Positions 31,428 to 39,893 of a stretch of 46,651 bases of DNA are shown piece after piece; positions within the stretch are counted from its first letter, which is position 1; each line of letters begins with the position of its first letter. The DNA is from Muribaculaceae bacterium. Its GTDB lineage: Bacteria; Bacteroidota; Bacteroidia; Bacteroidales; Muribaculaceae. A program made the translations under genes and the position numbers. The notes beneath the pieces are model-generated. The model had not been told where the DNA came from. It searched no databases and saw nothing but the letters and a program-made list of their open reading frames with translations. The DNA lies in assembly GCA_029062985.1 (NCBI GenBank), contig JAIDPA010000152.1, positions 1-46,651 of the forward strand, read 5' to 3'.

Positions 31428-32594
31428 TTAACGGCGGCGGCGACGTACGGATTTTGCTGCTGCGGAGTTGGCTGATGAGTTGTTGCCGCTGCTTACCTTC
31501 GGTTTCTTTGTGGATTTCGGTGCGGAGGATTTCTTTGTGGAGGAGCGTTTTTTCGCACGTGAGGATGCACCCGATTTCTTTTCCTCCGGGGCAGCTGATT
31601 CACTGTCAGTGACTACCGTTCGCTCGGGTATGTCGTCAGCAGAGAGGGCAGCTTTTTCGGCAGCAGCCTTAGCTTTCTCCTCTTTTTCACGCATGGCAAG
31701 ATATTCCTCCCGAGTCGGCACCCAGAGGTCTTTACCGTATGAACGCAGACGGTTGTCGATGCTGTCCTGAGCGCGTTTCCGGTCGTCTTCATCCGGGAAC
31801 ATCTGAGCCATCGAGAGATTGCGGAGATTGCGGGTTTTATAAATCTCGCCGTCGTAAAGACCAAGAGTGAAGAAGTCGTCGAAGGTGTATCGTTCGATGT
31901 TGTTGTCATCGGAAAGAAAAGTAAACTGAGAAGCAATGTGAGGGCGCAACGCATCATACTTGACCCAGAACATAGGATAGCGAGCCTCGCCGCCGAAATC
32001 ACCGGTGCGGGTGAGGACCGGACAAATAGCCTCCACCTTTGTTTTCATTGAATTTGAGCGGCGGTCGAACTCCCATTTTTCGATAATATAATAATTGAGC
32101 ACCTGCTGGACCGGGACGTCAGCCTCCTCAATGATGAATTTAGGATTTCTTTCAGTAGAACCTTTCCCTTCCTGGGCATAGATGTCGAAGCGCTCAAGCA
32201 TATCGCCGACGTTGACTTTGTAGTTGTCAGAAAAAATCTCCCTTCCGTCGAGATATTCATAAGCGGGAATCTGCCCCTCAACCACCAGGCGCAGGATGGT
32301 GCGGAAAAGATTCTCCTTTCCGTCGATTATATCCTCCGGGAAATAGAGGGCTGCATTCTGAGGCTTTGTGAGGTCGAGCTCACGATATATCTGACGCTGA
32401 TATTCAATGTCGGCATCATGAGTGTCGTTCTCGCTGAAGAGCGACTGCATGCGTTCAGTGGTGCCTTTAGGACCGGCTACGGTCTTTCTCTCGTTTTCGC
32501 TACGTTTTCTCACGCCGCCGGCATTCTCTACCTGAGCAGACAGGGAGAAGAAGAATGCGGAGAGGAGGGATATAAGGAATAATCTTTTAATCAT
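31428..32594 (-). CDS. gldN: Type IX secretion component GldN/PorN
   Basis: The 388-residue protein has a signal peptide ('MIKRLFLISLLSAFFFSLSAQ') and matches GldN through 'YREIDLTKPQN'-like 'YRELDLTKPQNAALYFPE', 'NLFRTILRLVVEGQIPAYEYLDGREIF', 'EKWEFDRRSNSMKTKVEAICPV' and 'MFPDEDDRKRAQDSIDNRL'. GldN forms, with GldK, the periplasmic ring of the type IX secretion system. The C-terminus carries a Lys/Ser/Ala-rich low-complexity tail ('SSRAKKRSSTKKSSAPKSTKK') with basic ending 'SVRRRRR', longer than I expect for the family. It lies directly after gldM, and together with gldK, gldL and gldM forms the conserved core operon. Confidence 0.95.
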   Translation of the reverse strand: MIKRLFLISLLSAFFFSLSAQVENAGGVRKRSENERKTVAGPKGTTERMQSLFSENDTHDADIEYQRQIYRELDLTKPQNAALYFPEDIIDGKENLFRTILRLVVEGQIPAYEYLDGREIFSDNYKVNVGDMLERFDIYAQEGKGSTERNPKFIIEEADVPVQQVLNYYIIEKWEFDRRSNSMKTKVEAICPVLTRTGDFGGEARYPMFWVKYDALRPHIASQFTFLSDDNNIERYTFDDFFTLGLYDGEIYKTRNLRNLSMAQMFPDEDDRKRAQDSIDNRLRSYGKDLWVPTREEYLAMREKEEKAKAAAEKAALSADDIPERTVVTDSESAAPEEKKSGASSRAKKRSSTKKSSAPKSTKKPKVSSGNNSSANSAAAKSVRRRRR

Positions 32595-32624
32595 TGGTAG
32601 GTGAGTCTTTTGGATATTTGGTCG

Positions 32625-34199
32625 TTAGTTGAGGGCTACTTCCATCGGTGATATGTCGCGGGTGATGCCATCCGGACCTTTAGCCTTGACATTGGAGATG
32701 AAGAAGCTTTTCCCGGGTTTGAGACGCTTGAACTGCTCTTTCTGTCGCTGGGAGAATGATGCTCCGGCAGACACTTCCGGCATAGCATTTCCCATAGAGT
32801 CGAAAAAGACCGTGGAGAAAGATACCACAGAATAAGAGACATTCAGGATGTCATCGTCAATGGCAGCCCCGAGACCATCGGCTGACAGGAGAGCTGCCTT
32901 TGAGATGCGTTTCGGAGAGCCTTTGTAATGCACCGTATTGCCTTGGGCATCCTTCATGGCAATGTAGGGAGAGGGGTCAGGAAGCTTGCGCACACGGAAA
33001 GTCATTGAGCTGACAATCTGCGATCTTCCATCAATCTGGGCAGAGACAGTTATTACAGCTTCCGACCCGACTTTTCCGGGATGAGCCACCCAAGAATCAC
33101 CGCTGCGTGTGAGAGAGCCGTTGGTCATCGTAGCCTGCACGGCGCTCATCGGCACGCCGGGCACTGATATGCTTATAGGATTGGCAATTCCGGCATAGAG
33201 GACATTCATCATTGTCGGAGATATGGTAGCCATGGGTTCGATGACGGTATATGAAGAGGAGAAGGGACGACGTTCGACAGAACCGTCGCCACGAGCCACC
33301 TCAATATATCCTGAATAGTTATGCGTTCCGACTGAGCCGGCTGTAAATTCGAGAAGACCTTTGTCGTTGGCGAGTCGCGAACCGTTGACAAACACGGCAG
33401 GGCGCTGGGTGGTGTCGATAGCTGCCAACACTATGTTTGCCGAATATCTTCCTCCGCGCATCACCATGTTGGAATTGGGAATGACGTAGGCATTGAGTTC
33501 ATTGACACGCACATCGCCGATGTCGACGTTAGTAATGAGGGAAGAAAGAGCCTCTCCCTGAGCCTGACGGATATCGTTCTGGAGTTTGGTCAGGAGAGTT
33601 ACGGCAGCCACAGCCGGCATGTTGTCGAACATTTTCTCTTCCCAGGTGGTCTTTCCAACGGTGCCGGGAGTAGGGCGCACCTCTGTGGAAAGAAGATTCA
33701 AGACGGCAGAGCGTTTGGCAGAATCAGGGATAAGGGGAGCGACATATCCGCGGAAGACCTCGATATTCTCACGCAGGCGCCGACCTTTCGGAGCGGCAGG
33801 GTTAAGCATGGTGACCGAGGCAGCCTCCAGGTCATCAAGGTTGATGATCTCGTCAGGTTTGCCCTCCTCGCCATCGGCTCGCCGGGCAATCTCCCATTTC
33901 AGGGAATCTATAGAGATGCAAAGGGCAGAAGCCTTCGATTGGAGCTCCATCCCCTTCTCATACCAAGGACCCGCCTTGGCAGGATTTTTTTCATAAAGTT
34001 CGGTGAGAAAACGCATCTGGACATCATTGCGAGCCTCCGTATTCAGATTTGTGGTGCGCAAGCCGTCATGCACCTGATTGAACCCGTTGAGGACATCGCT
34101 CGAAACGTTCAGGGCAAGCATGGCGGTGAGGACGATATACATAAGGTTGATCATCCTCTGTCTGGGCGACATTCTTGCAACGTTGTTACCACCAGCCAT
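32625..34199 (-). CDS. gldM: Type IX secretion motor-linked protein GldM/PorM
   Basis: The protein of 524 residues starts with the conserved 'GGNNVARMSPRQRMINLMYIVLTAMLALNVSSDVLNGF', whose single TM helix (about 15-34) anchors it in the inner membrane beside GldL. The long periplasmic part contains the family domains; 'NSNMVMRGGRYSANIVLAAIDTT', 'SPTMMNVLYAGIANPISISVPG' and 'GLGAAIDDDILNVSYSVVSF' are characteristic. GldM dimers couple proton-driven rotation in GldL to the GldK/N ring in the periplasm. Length is as expected for the family. It follows gldL after an approximately 110-base gap filled with heptamer repeats, the widest gap within the gldK-N core. Confidence 0.97.
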   Translation of the reverse strand: MAGGNNVARMSPRQRMINLMYIVLTAMLALNVSSDVLNGFNQVHDGLRTTNLNTEARNDVQMRFLTELYEKNPAKAGPWYEKGMELQSKASALCISIDSLKWEIARRADGEEGKPDEIINLDDLEAASVTMLNPAAPKGRRLRENIEVFRGYVAPLIPDSAKRSAVLNLLSTEVRPTPGTVGKTTWEEKMFDNMPAVAAVTLLTKLQNDIRQAQGEALSSLITNVDIGDVRVNELNAYVIPNSNMVMRGGRYSANIVLAAIDTTQRPAVFVNGSRLANDKGLLEFTAGSVGTHNYSGYIEVARGDGSVERRPFSSSYTVIEPMATISPTMMNVLYAGIANPISISVPGVPMSAVQATMTNGSLTRSGDSWVAHPGKVGSEAVITVSAQIDGRSQIVSSMTFRVRKLPDPSPYIAMKDAQGNTVHYKGSPKRISKAALLSADGLGAAIDDDILNVSYSVVSFSTVFFDSMGNAMPEVSAGASFSQRQKEQFKRLKPGKSFFISNVKAKGPDGITRDISPMEVALN

Positions 34200-34219
34200 T
34201 TCAAATTGAAAATTTTATT

Positions 34220-34297
34220 TAGGCTCGAGGCTCAAGGCTCGAGGCTTTGGGTTTTATTTTTTATTGAGGCTCAAGGCTTTAGGCTCGAGGCTCAAGG
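34220..34297. repeat. Heptamer-type repeats between gldL and gldM
   Basis: TAGGCTCGAGGCTCAAGGCT and related copies occur twice with a short T-rich break. The repeat sits in the intergenic gap of an otherwise tight operon. Confidence 0.8.
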
Positions 34298-34307
34298 TTT
34301 TTTTAGA

Positions 34308-35192
34308 TTAATCGGAATTTGAGCCGGGGAAAGGCTGAGAGTGGGCTCCTCCCATCATGGGAGCGCCCATATTGATGGTCATCGCTGTTATCATCTTTTC
34401 ATAGACAGCGTTGATCTGCTTCATATAGCGCGCCATCTTCTCAGTTTCCTCACAATATCGTGAAGATTCATTGGCTGATTTCTCATACATATCGCGGATA
34501 TCCTTCAGCCCGCGGTTGACACGGTCGATGCTCTCCAGCTGACTTGCGACATTCTTGAGCTGAATTTCATAGATAGTGTTCAAGCCTGCAAGGTTGCGGT
34601 TGAGGTCAGCCATACGTTCGGCATAACCGGAAGCACTGTCAGAGATGGAATCTGAATTTTCGGTGATAGCCTTGTAGGAAGACAGCAGAATGGCGCTCAC
34701 TTCGTTGAGGGCACGGGTTGATTCCCGGAGCTGTTCCATCTGCTCGGCGACCGCCTTCATTGTGTCCTGCAGTCCGTCAGAGGAGGAGAAATCAATATTG
34801 GGGGCAGCTGCCGCCGTGGAAACGGAGATAATTTCCGGCTGGGAAGAGGATGAGGGAGAGCCCTGGGCAGGGGACGCATTGATGACGACTCCGGCGCCGG
34901 CAGCAAAATCAGGACGTTCGGCAGGGTTCTTGGAGTCGAGGACAGGGAATACTTCCTCCCAGTTGTATTCACGCGGAGGACGGTCGAATGCAGTCAGCAG
35001 GAACATCAGAATCTCGGTGCCCATACCGATGCAGAGGAGAGTGTTGCCCCCCGGGACATGGAGAATCTTGAAGAGGGCACCCCAGATAACGATTGCGGCG
35101 CCGATTGAATAAGCAAAGTTGAAGAATCTCTGCCCCTTCTCGCCATGAAGGAAACGTTCGATGAAATTGGCGTATTTCCTGATCTTGACCAT
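34308..35192 (-). CDS. gldL: Type IX secretion motor protein GldL/PorL
   Basis: The 294-residue protein has two TM helices near the N-terminus (about 24-44 and 50-68; 'AYSIGAAIVIWGALFKILHVPGGNTLLCIGMGTEILMFLL'), a hallmark of GldL. The conserved TM2 glutamate thought to carry protons in the motor is present at about residue 60 (in 'GMGTEILMF'). A coiled-coil cytoplasmic part follows ('YAERMADLNRNLAGLNTIYEIQLKNVASQLESIDRV'). GldL with GldM forms the proton-motive-force-driven motor of the type IX system. Its start lies two bases after the gldK stop. Confidence 0.97.
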   Translation of the reverse strand: MVKIRKYANFIERFLHGEKGQRFFNFAYSIGAAIVIWGALFKILHVPGGNTLLCIGMGTEILMFLLTAFDRPPREYNWEEVFPVLDSKNPAERPDFAAGAGVVINASPAQGSPSSSSQPEIISVSTAAAAPNIDFSSSDGLQDTMKAVAEQMEQLRESTRALNEVSAILLSSYKAITENSDSISDSASGYAERMADLNRNLAGLNTIYEIQLKNVASQLESIDRVNRGLKDIRDMYEKSANESSRYCEETEKMARYMKQINAVYEKMITAMTINMGAPMMGGAHSQPFPGSNSD

Positions 35193-35194
35193 TT

Positions 35195-36670
35195 TTATTT
35201 CTTTTTCTTTTGAGTGCCTTTAGCGAAACCGATCTGAGAACGCACGTTGCGGAATCCGATATAGGAACGCTGTTCGTTCTGATATTCCCATTGACGCAGA
35301 TCGCTGCGGATGCTGTTGGCGACATCCTTCCAGGAGCCACCGCGCACAATCTTGCGTTTCATGCGGTAGGGGTCTTCCAGGGCAGCGTCATAGCGATATT
35401 CGGGGTTAATATCGGAAGTCATCTTGTCGATGCTTTCAGAGAAAGCGGTCGAAGTCCATTCGGAGACATTCCCTGCCATGTCATACAGACCGAAATCATT
35501 AGGGGAATAAGTGCCTACCGGGGAAGTGATGACATGCCCGTCGCGCACGTAATCTCCATCCATAGGCTTGAAATTGGCGTAGAAGCAACCGCGCTCATCG
35601 TAGGGAAGGGTCTCCTCCCAGGGATAGGCGCTTTCTGAATTTCCGGCACGAGCGGCATATTCCCATTCAGCCTCCGTCGGGAGCCGATAAGGTTCCACAT
35701 AGATATTGTCTTTTCCCAGCGAACGGCGCAGGAAGTCAGTGCGCCAGTTGGAGAAAGCGTTCGCCTGTTCCCAGCTTACCCCTACGACAGGATAATTGTT
35801 ATAGCCGGCATGGGAGAAATACATGCGTGTATAGGTCTCGTTGTAGGCATTGTCGAAATCGTTAATCCAGCAGGTCGTATCGGGATAGACATTGACTATG
35901 TAGGTATTGACGAAATCGAAATCTCCTGACAGGGGGCGTGTGATTGTCTCGCGCACGATTTCCCCGCCGTCAGTCATATATGCCGTGTCTTTTGAAATCA
36001 TCGGAGTAGCAGTCGGGACGGGCATATCCGTATTATAGACCCTTGTCTTAGGATCAAGACGGTTTTTACGTCGGGCAGCCTCAGTGTGATTGTAAATCTC
36101 ATAGCGGTAGTTGAGCTGAGTGGGGTCAAGCTCTCTTTTCCCCGTGATGGGATTTGTGCGGTAGACGCTTTCAATAGCCCTCAGTTCGTCCTCATTCGGA
36201 TTGCGCCAGGGGATAGGTTTGTTCCAGTTGAGATAGGGAGTGATAGGATTCCCCTCCTTATCTTCCTCTATTTTGAAAGCCTCATCGCCGCCGAAAGCGG
36301 GGTCAGCGAGGCGTTCGCGGATGATTGAATCGCGCACCCAGAATACGAACTGCTTATATTTGGAATTAGTAATTTCTGTCTCGTCCATCCAGAAAGCATC
36401 GACCGAGACACCTCTGGGATTAGCCTTTATTCCTCTGACAGAATCATCCTTGGAAGGACCCATTGCGATATTTCCGCGGTCGACGAGCACCATGCCATAA
36501 GGGGCAGGTTCAGCCCAGGCAGTTCCACCGACGCCGGTCACTTCGCCGCCCGCCGAAGAACTGCGGGCACCGAAGCAGGAAGAGAGGGCTACTGCCATCA
36601 GAGGAATAGCCGCCAGGGAGAGAGGGCGGCGGAGTGGATTTATATTTTTAAGAAAATTCAGAGTCATCAT
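35195..36670 (-). CDS. gldK: Type IX secretion lipoprotein GldK/PorK
   Basis: This 491-residue lipoprotein has a signal peptide ending in a lipobox (VALSSC, Cys at about 32). A formylglycine-generating-enzyme/sulfatase-modifying-factor-like domain follows: 'MVLVDRGNIAMGPSKDD', 'VSVDAFWMDETEITNSKYKQF', 'YPVVGVSWEQANAFSNWRTDFL', 'RLPTEAEWEYAARAGN', 'GLYDMAGNVSEWTSTAF', 'MKRKIVRGGSWKDVANSIRSDLRQW'. This is the GldK/PorK family, which uses the fold structurally. GldK joins GldN in the outer-membrane-associated ring. An adjacent ATG at codon 2 is an alternative start. It is part of the porP-gldK-gldL-gldM-gldN gene order. Confidence 0.97.
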   Translation of the reverse strand: MMTLNFLKNINPLRRPLSLAAIPLMAVALSSCFGARSSSAGGEVTGVGGTAWAEPAPYGMVLVDRGNIAMGPSKDDSVRGIKANPRGVSVDAFWMDETEITNSKYKQFVFWVRDSIIRERLADPAFGGDEAFKIEEDKEGNPITPYLNWNKPIPWRNPNEDELRAIESVYRTNPITGKRELDPTQLNYRYEIYNHTEAARRKNRLDPKTRVYNTDMPVPTATPMISKDTAYMTDGGEIVRETITRPLSGDFDFVNTYIVNVYPDTTCWINDFDNAYNETYTRMYFSHAGYNNYPVVGVSWEQANAFSNWRTDFLRRSLGKDNIYVEPYRLPTEAEWEYAARAGNSESAYPWEETLPYDERGCFYANFKPMDGDYVRDGHVITSPVGTYSPNDFGLYDMAGNVSEWTSTAFSESIDKMTSDINPEYRYDAALEDPYRMKRKIVRGGSWKDVANSIRSDLRQWEYQNEQRSYIGFRNVRSQIGFAKGTQKKKK

Positions 36671-36685
36671 TGTTAGAGATGTTCG

Positions 36686-37654
36686 CTACATTATTCTGAT
36701 GGAACGTTGTTTGTTTTTATTTTTTCCGGCGAGGTCGAGCTTGAGGCTATATCCTGCGACAATTTCATGACTTCCGGAAGAAGCTTTGGCTATCGCAGAG
36801 AGGGGATAGGAATAAGCATAACCGAGGAAAAAACTTTTATATTCGCCGGCTACCATGACTGAAAGAGCCTCTTTCCAGCGATATCCGACACCGAAAGAAA
36901 GGAATCGGTTGTAGGAAGCGCGGAGTGTGGCATCGGCAGAAAATCCTGAAAAATCAGAGGCGATTATAAGAGATGGATGCACTTGAAATAACGTATTTCT
37001 TATGGCAATATTGCCACCGGCATCGAAATAAAGGGTGCGCCGGAGCTGAGTCTCAAATTCTACGCCTTCAGAGGCATCGGTAGTCTCGGCGCTCATGCGG
37101 ACCCGGGGAGAGGTGAGGTGCATGCCGGATATGCCGACATGAAACCTTGGATGAACATAGCTGACGCCCAGAGAGACATCGAATGCATTGCCTGAGAGAT
37201 CCTGATTTGGCAGCGCCGGATCATCAGGGTCGTGATAGTCGTCGCCGTCTGGAATGTATATATCCGACCCCCGGAATCTTGAATTGTAATAGCCTACCTG
37301 AATGCCAATTCCTATTGTGCCTTTTTTGAAATTCAGCTTGTAGCTTCCTTGTGCGGAGACAAGAAGATTTGAAAAAAGACCGAGCGACTCCTGCATGAAT
37401 GTCACGCCGGCTCCGATTCTCTTATTGAATACAAGGAAAGGGGAATCGGCAGTCGCTATGAAGCTTTTAGGAGCATTCTCTATCCCTATCCATTGCAGAT
37501 TGGCGCCTCCACGGATTCGGACGAAGTCGGAATCGCCTGTGGCAGCCGGATTATAAAATGTTGGTATAGCCCAGTATTGAGTGAACAGGGGATCGCTCTG
37601 TGCAAGCAAGGCAAACGGGCAAAGAAGAGATATTAGGAACAGGGCGAGTTTCAT
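36686..37654 (-). CDS. porP: PorP/SprF-family type IX secretion outer membrane protein
   Basis: The 322-residue protein has a signal peptide ('MKLALFLISLLCPFALLAQ') and the family start 'SDPLFTQYWAIPTFYNPAATGDSDFVRIRGGANLQWIG', which marks PorP/SprF proteins. It then runs as a beta-barrel-like protein ('LLVSAQGSYKLNFKKGTIGIGIQVGYYNS', 'FLSFGVGYRWKEALSVMVAGEYKSFFLGYAYSYP'). PorP lies upstream of porK in the conserved operon order. Its ATG overlaps the porT-like stop by 4 bases. The symbol is used for its operon position; SprF-type paralogues exist. Confidence 0.9.
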   Translation of the reverse strand: MKLALFLISLLCPFALLAQSDPLFTQYWAIPTFYNPAATGDSDFVRIRGGANLQWIGIENAPKSFIATADSPFLVFNKRIGAGVTFMQESLGLFSNLLVSAQGSYKLNFKKGTIGIGIQVGYYNSRFRGSDIYIPDGDDYHDPDDPALPNQDLSGNAFDVSLGVSYVHPRFHVGISGMHLTSPRVRMSAETTDASEGVEFETQLRRTLYFDAGGNIAIRNTLFQVHPSLIIASDFSGFSADATLRASYNRFLSFGVGYRWKEALSVMVAGEYKSFFLGYAYSYPLSAIAKASSGSHEIVAGYSLKLDLAGKNKNKQRSIRIM

Positions 37655-38397
37655 TCGAAATAGAAAGTGAGGACCACCATATTCGACTTCACTTTAGAAA
37701 GCGCCTGAGTCATTTTGAAGGTCTCAGGGTCGTCGGTGAGGTCAGGACGGTCATGTTTCAGGATATCAGTCATGCCGAAGCAGAATTTAATCTCCGGGTT
37801 CAGCTTGAAAAAGGGGAGATAGAAATCTACTCCGAGCCCTACACAAAGGAATACGTCGGCAGGATTGAACATCAGAATCTCAGTGCGCTTTTTGGTGATG
37901 TCAAAAGTAGCCATGGTTCCGGCTGTCACGTATGGTCTTACGTTGCGCATACGGTCGCCTGAAATCTTGAGGTCAAGAGGAAGGACGACGTAAGCGCTTT
38001 TGATGTCCTGTGTCTTGGAGATTCCGCTGTCATAATCATGCATCACCACCCCCTTGCTTCCGAAATACATGCCGGGAGTGAAACGGAGTTCGAAGTATTT
38101 ATGAAGACGAAGCGCCCCCAGGACGGTCGCGGTGAAGCCGGGAGAAAAGGAGGGCACTTCAGCCACCCATCTCTGCCCGTCGGGGGAGATAGTGCCGTTG
38201 TGGGAGAATGAGAGGTCCTGCACATGCAATCCGACAGAGAACCCGAGATGCCAGGGTTTGAGGTCGGCATACGGACGGTTCATAAGTTTGTCGGAAGGTT
38301 TTGCGACAGAAACGCCGGGATATGCGGCAGCGAAAGAAGCTACAGCCAGACAAATTACAAGACGAAAGAGAGCGATATGCCGGGAAAAACGTTTCAT
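37651..38397 (-). CDS. porT: PorT-like outer membrane beta-barrel protein of type IX secretion
   Basis: The start is set at 38397 (ORF track 38451) because it begins a signal peptide (MKRFSRHIALFRLVICLAVASFAAAY). The mature part resembles PorT: 'YADLKPWHLGFSVGLHVQDLSFSHNG', 'PSFSPGFTATVLGALRLHKYFELRFTPGMYFGSK', 'SAYVVLPLDLKISGDRMRNVRPYVTAGTMATFDITKKR' and 'FLPFFKLNPEIKFCFGMTD'-type strands form an eight-stranded-like outer membrane barrel, ending in an aromatic 'VLTFYFE'. PorT is needed for type IX secretion. Gene order porT-porP-gldKLMN places it as first gene of the operon. Confidence 0.85.
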   Translation of the reverse strand: MKRFSRHIALFRLVICLAVASFAAAYPGVSVAKPSDKLMNRPYADLKPWHLGFSVGLHVQDLSFSHNGTISPDGQRWVAEVPSFSPGFTATVLGALRLHKYFELRFTPGMYFGSKGVVMHDYDSGISKTQDIKSAYVVLPLDLKISGDRMRNVRPYVTAGTMATFDITKKRTEILMFNPADVFLCVGLGVDFYLPFFKLNPEIKFCFGMTDILKHDRPDLTDDPETFKMTQALSKVKSNMVVLTFYFE

Positions 38398-38545
38398 TGA
38401 AATAATAACGTCGGATAATGTGTTGTTATTGCCACAATAAAAGAGGAACAAAATGGTTAAAAATCTATAAAGGATTTTAGGCTCGAGGCTTTAGGCTTTA
38501 GGCACGAGGCACGAGGCTATCAGAAAGATAAAAAAGAAAATACGG
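38398..38545. other. Divergent intergenic region between porT and dgt with heptamer repeats
   Basis: The region must carry promoters in both directions. On the porT side no perfect TAnnTTTG box was seen. Heptamer repeats (TTAGGCTCGAGGCTTTAGGC and following copies, 38477-38518) fill the dgt-proximal part. Confidence 0.5.
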
Positions 38546-39868
38546 ATGAACTGGGAAAGCTTAATCAATGATAAGCGTCTCGGGATGGAGCAATTTCATG
38601 ATTCAAGGGTGCATACGCGCAGTGACTTTCAGCGTGATTATGACCGGCTGATTTTCTCCTCCCCTTTCAGACGTCTGCAGAATAAGACGCAGGTGTTCCC
38701 TCTCCCGGGGAGCATCTTCGTCCATAATCGTCTTACCCACAGTCTGGAGGTGTCGTCGGTGGGACGCAGTCTCGCCCGTGAAGCATGGCTGAGGATGGGG
38801 GGACGCCATCAGGGGAAGGAATCGGGACATGCGCTCGAACACATGCCCGACATTGTGGCTACCGCATGTCTTTGCCATGATCTGGGAAATCCTCCATTCG
38901 GACATTCGGGAGAAAAGACTATCTCCACATGGTTTACGGAAGGGGCGGGACAGAAGTTGCAGGAGCAGCTGACCCCGTCGCAATGGGCGGATTTTTCAAA
39001 TTTCGAGGGCAATGCCAATTCTTTCCGTCAGCTTTCGCATCAATTCTGTGGCAGAAGACCGGGAGGATTCGCCATGACCTACAGCACACTTGCTTCTATC
39101 GTGAAATATCCCTGGACCTCGCTAAATGCGGGAGAGAAAGGTAAATTCGGCTTTTTCAATTCGGAAGAGGAGATCTACAGGAAAGTGGCAGGTGAGCTTG
39201 GCATTCCTGAAATCAAGCCTGGAGTGTTCGCACGCCATCCTTTTGTCTATATAATGGAGGCAGCTGATGATATATGCTATCAGATAATGGATATTGAGGA
39301 TGCACACAGGCTGGGGATACTTAGTCTCGGGGAGGTGAAGGAGCTGCTTCTTGCTTTTTTCCCCGAGAGAGACAGGAGCCGGATGGAAAGGGGAATGTCG
39401 CACCTTGACGACCCTAATGAGCAGGTGGGGTATATGCGTTCGAACGTGATAGGCACCCTTGTGGGGTGTTGTGCGGAAGCGTTCGTCGATAATGAGGAAC
39501 GCTTGCTTGCCGGAGAATATATGGAACCGCTTGTCAGACAGATTGACCCGCGTCTGAGCGGCGCCTACGCCAGATGTGCCGATACGGCATGGGAGAAGAT
39601 TTATAATGCTCCGGATGTGGTCGATGTGGATATTGCCGGAAACCGCATACTGACATACCTTATGGATGCCCTGATGGACGCGGTGCTGAATCCGGAGAAG
39701 AATTTCTCCAAACTGCTGTTGCTCAAGATGCCAAAGCAATATGATATTTATGCGGAGAGCCTCTATGAGAGGATTCAGAGTGTGCTCGATCATATTTCGG
39801 GTATGACGGATGTCTATGCTCTTGATCTTTTCAGAAAACTTAACGGACACAGCCTCCCGGCAGTATGA
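38546..39868 (+). CDS. dgt: Deoxyguanosinetriphosphate triphosphohydrolase (dGTPase), HD superfamily
   Basis: The 440-residue protein matches bacterial dGTPase. The N-terminus reads 'HTRSDFQRDYDRLIFSSPFRRLQNKTQVFPL' and is followed by 'HNRLTHSLEVSSVGRSLA' and 'CLCHDLGNPPFGHSGE', which supply the H...HD metal ligands of the HD domain. Further on, 'HPFVYIMEAADDICYQIMDIEDAHRLG' carries the final conserved Asp. The enzyme hydrolyses dGTP to deoxyguanosine and triphosphate and tunes dNTP pools. Length is normal for the family. It is followed 25 bases later by the TPM-domain gene. Confidence 0.95.
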   Translation: MNWESLINDKRLGMEQFHDSRVHTRSDFQRDYDRLIFSSPFRRLQNKTQVFPLPGSIFVHNRLTHSLEVSSVGRSLAREAWLRMGGRHQGKESGHALEHMPDIVATACLCHDLGNPPFGHSGEKTISTWFTEGAGQKLQEQLTPSQWADFSNFEGNANSFRQLSHQFCGRRPGGFAMTYSTLASIVKYPWTSLNAGEKGKFGFFNSEEEIYRKVAGELGIPEIKPGVFARHPFVYIMEAADDICYQIMDIEDAHRLGILSLGEVKELLLAFFPERDRSRMERGMSHLDDPNEQVGYMRSNVIGTLVGCCAEAFVDNEERLLAGEYMEPLVRQIDPRLSGAYARCADTAWEKIYNAPDVVDVDIAGNRILTYLMDALMDAVLNPEKNFSKLLLLKMPKQYDIYAESLYERIQSVLDHISGMTDVYALDLFRKLNGHSLPAV

Positions 39869-39893
39869 GGTGAAGAATGACAAAAATAAACTG

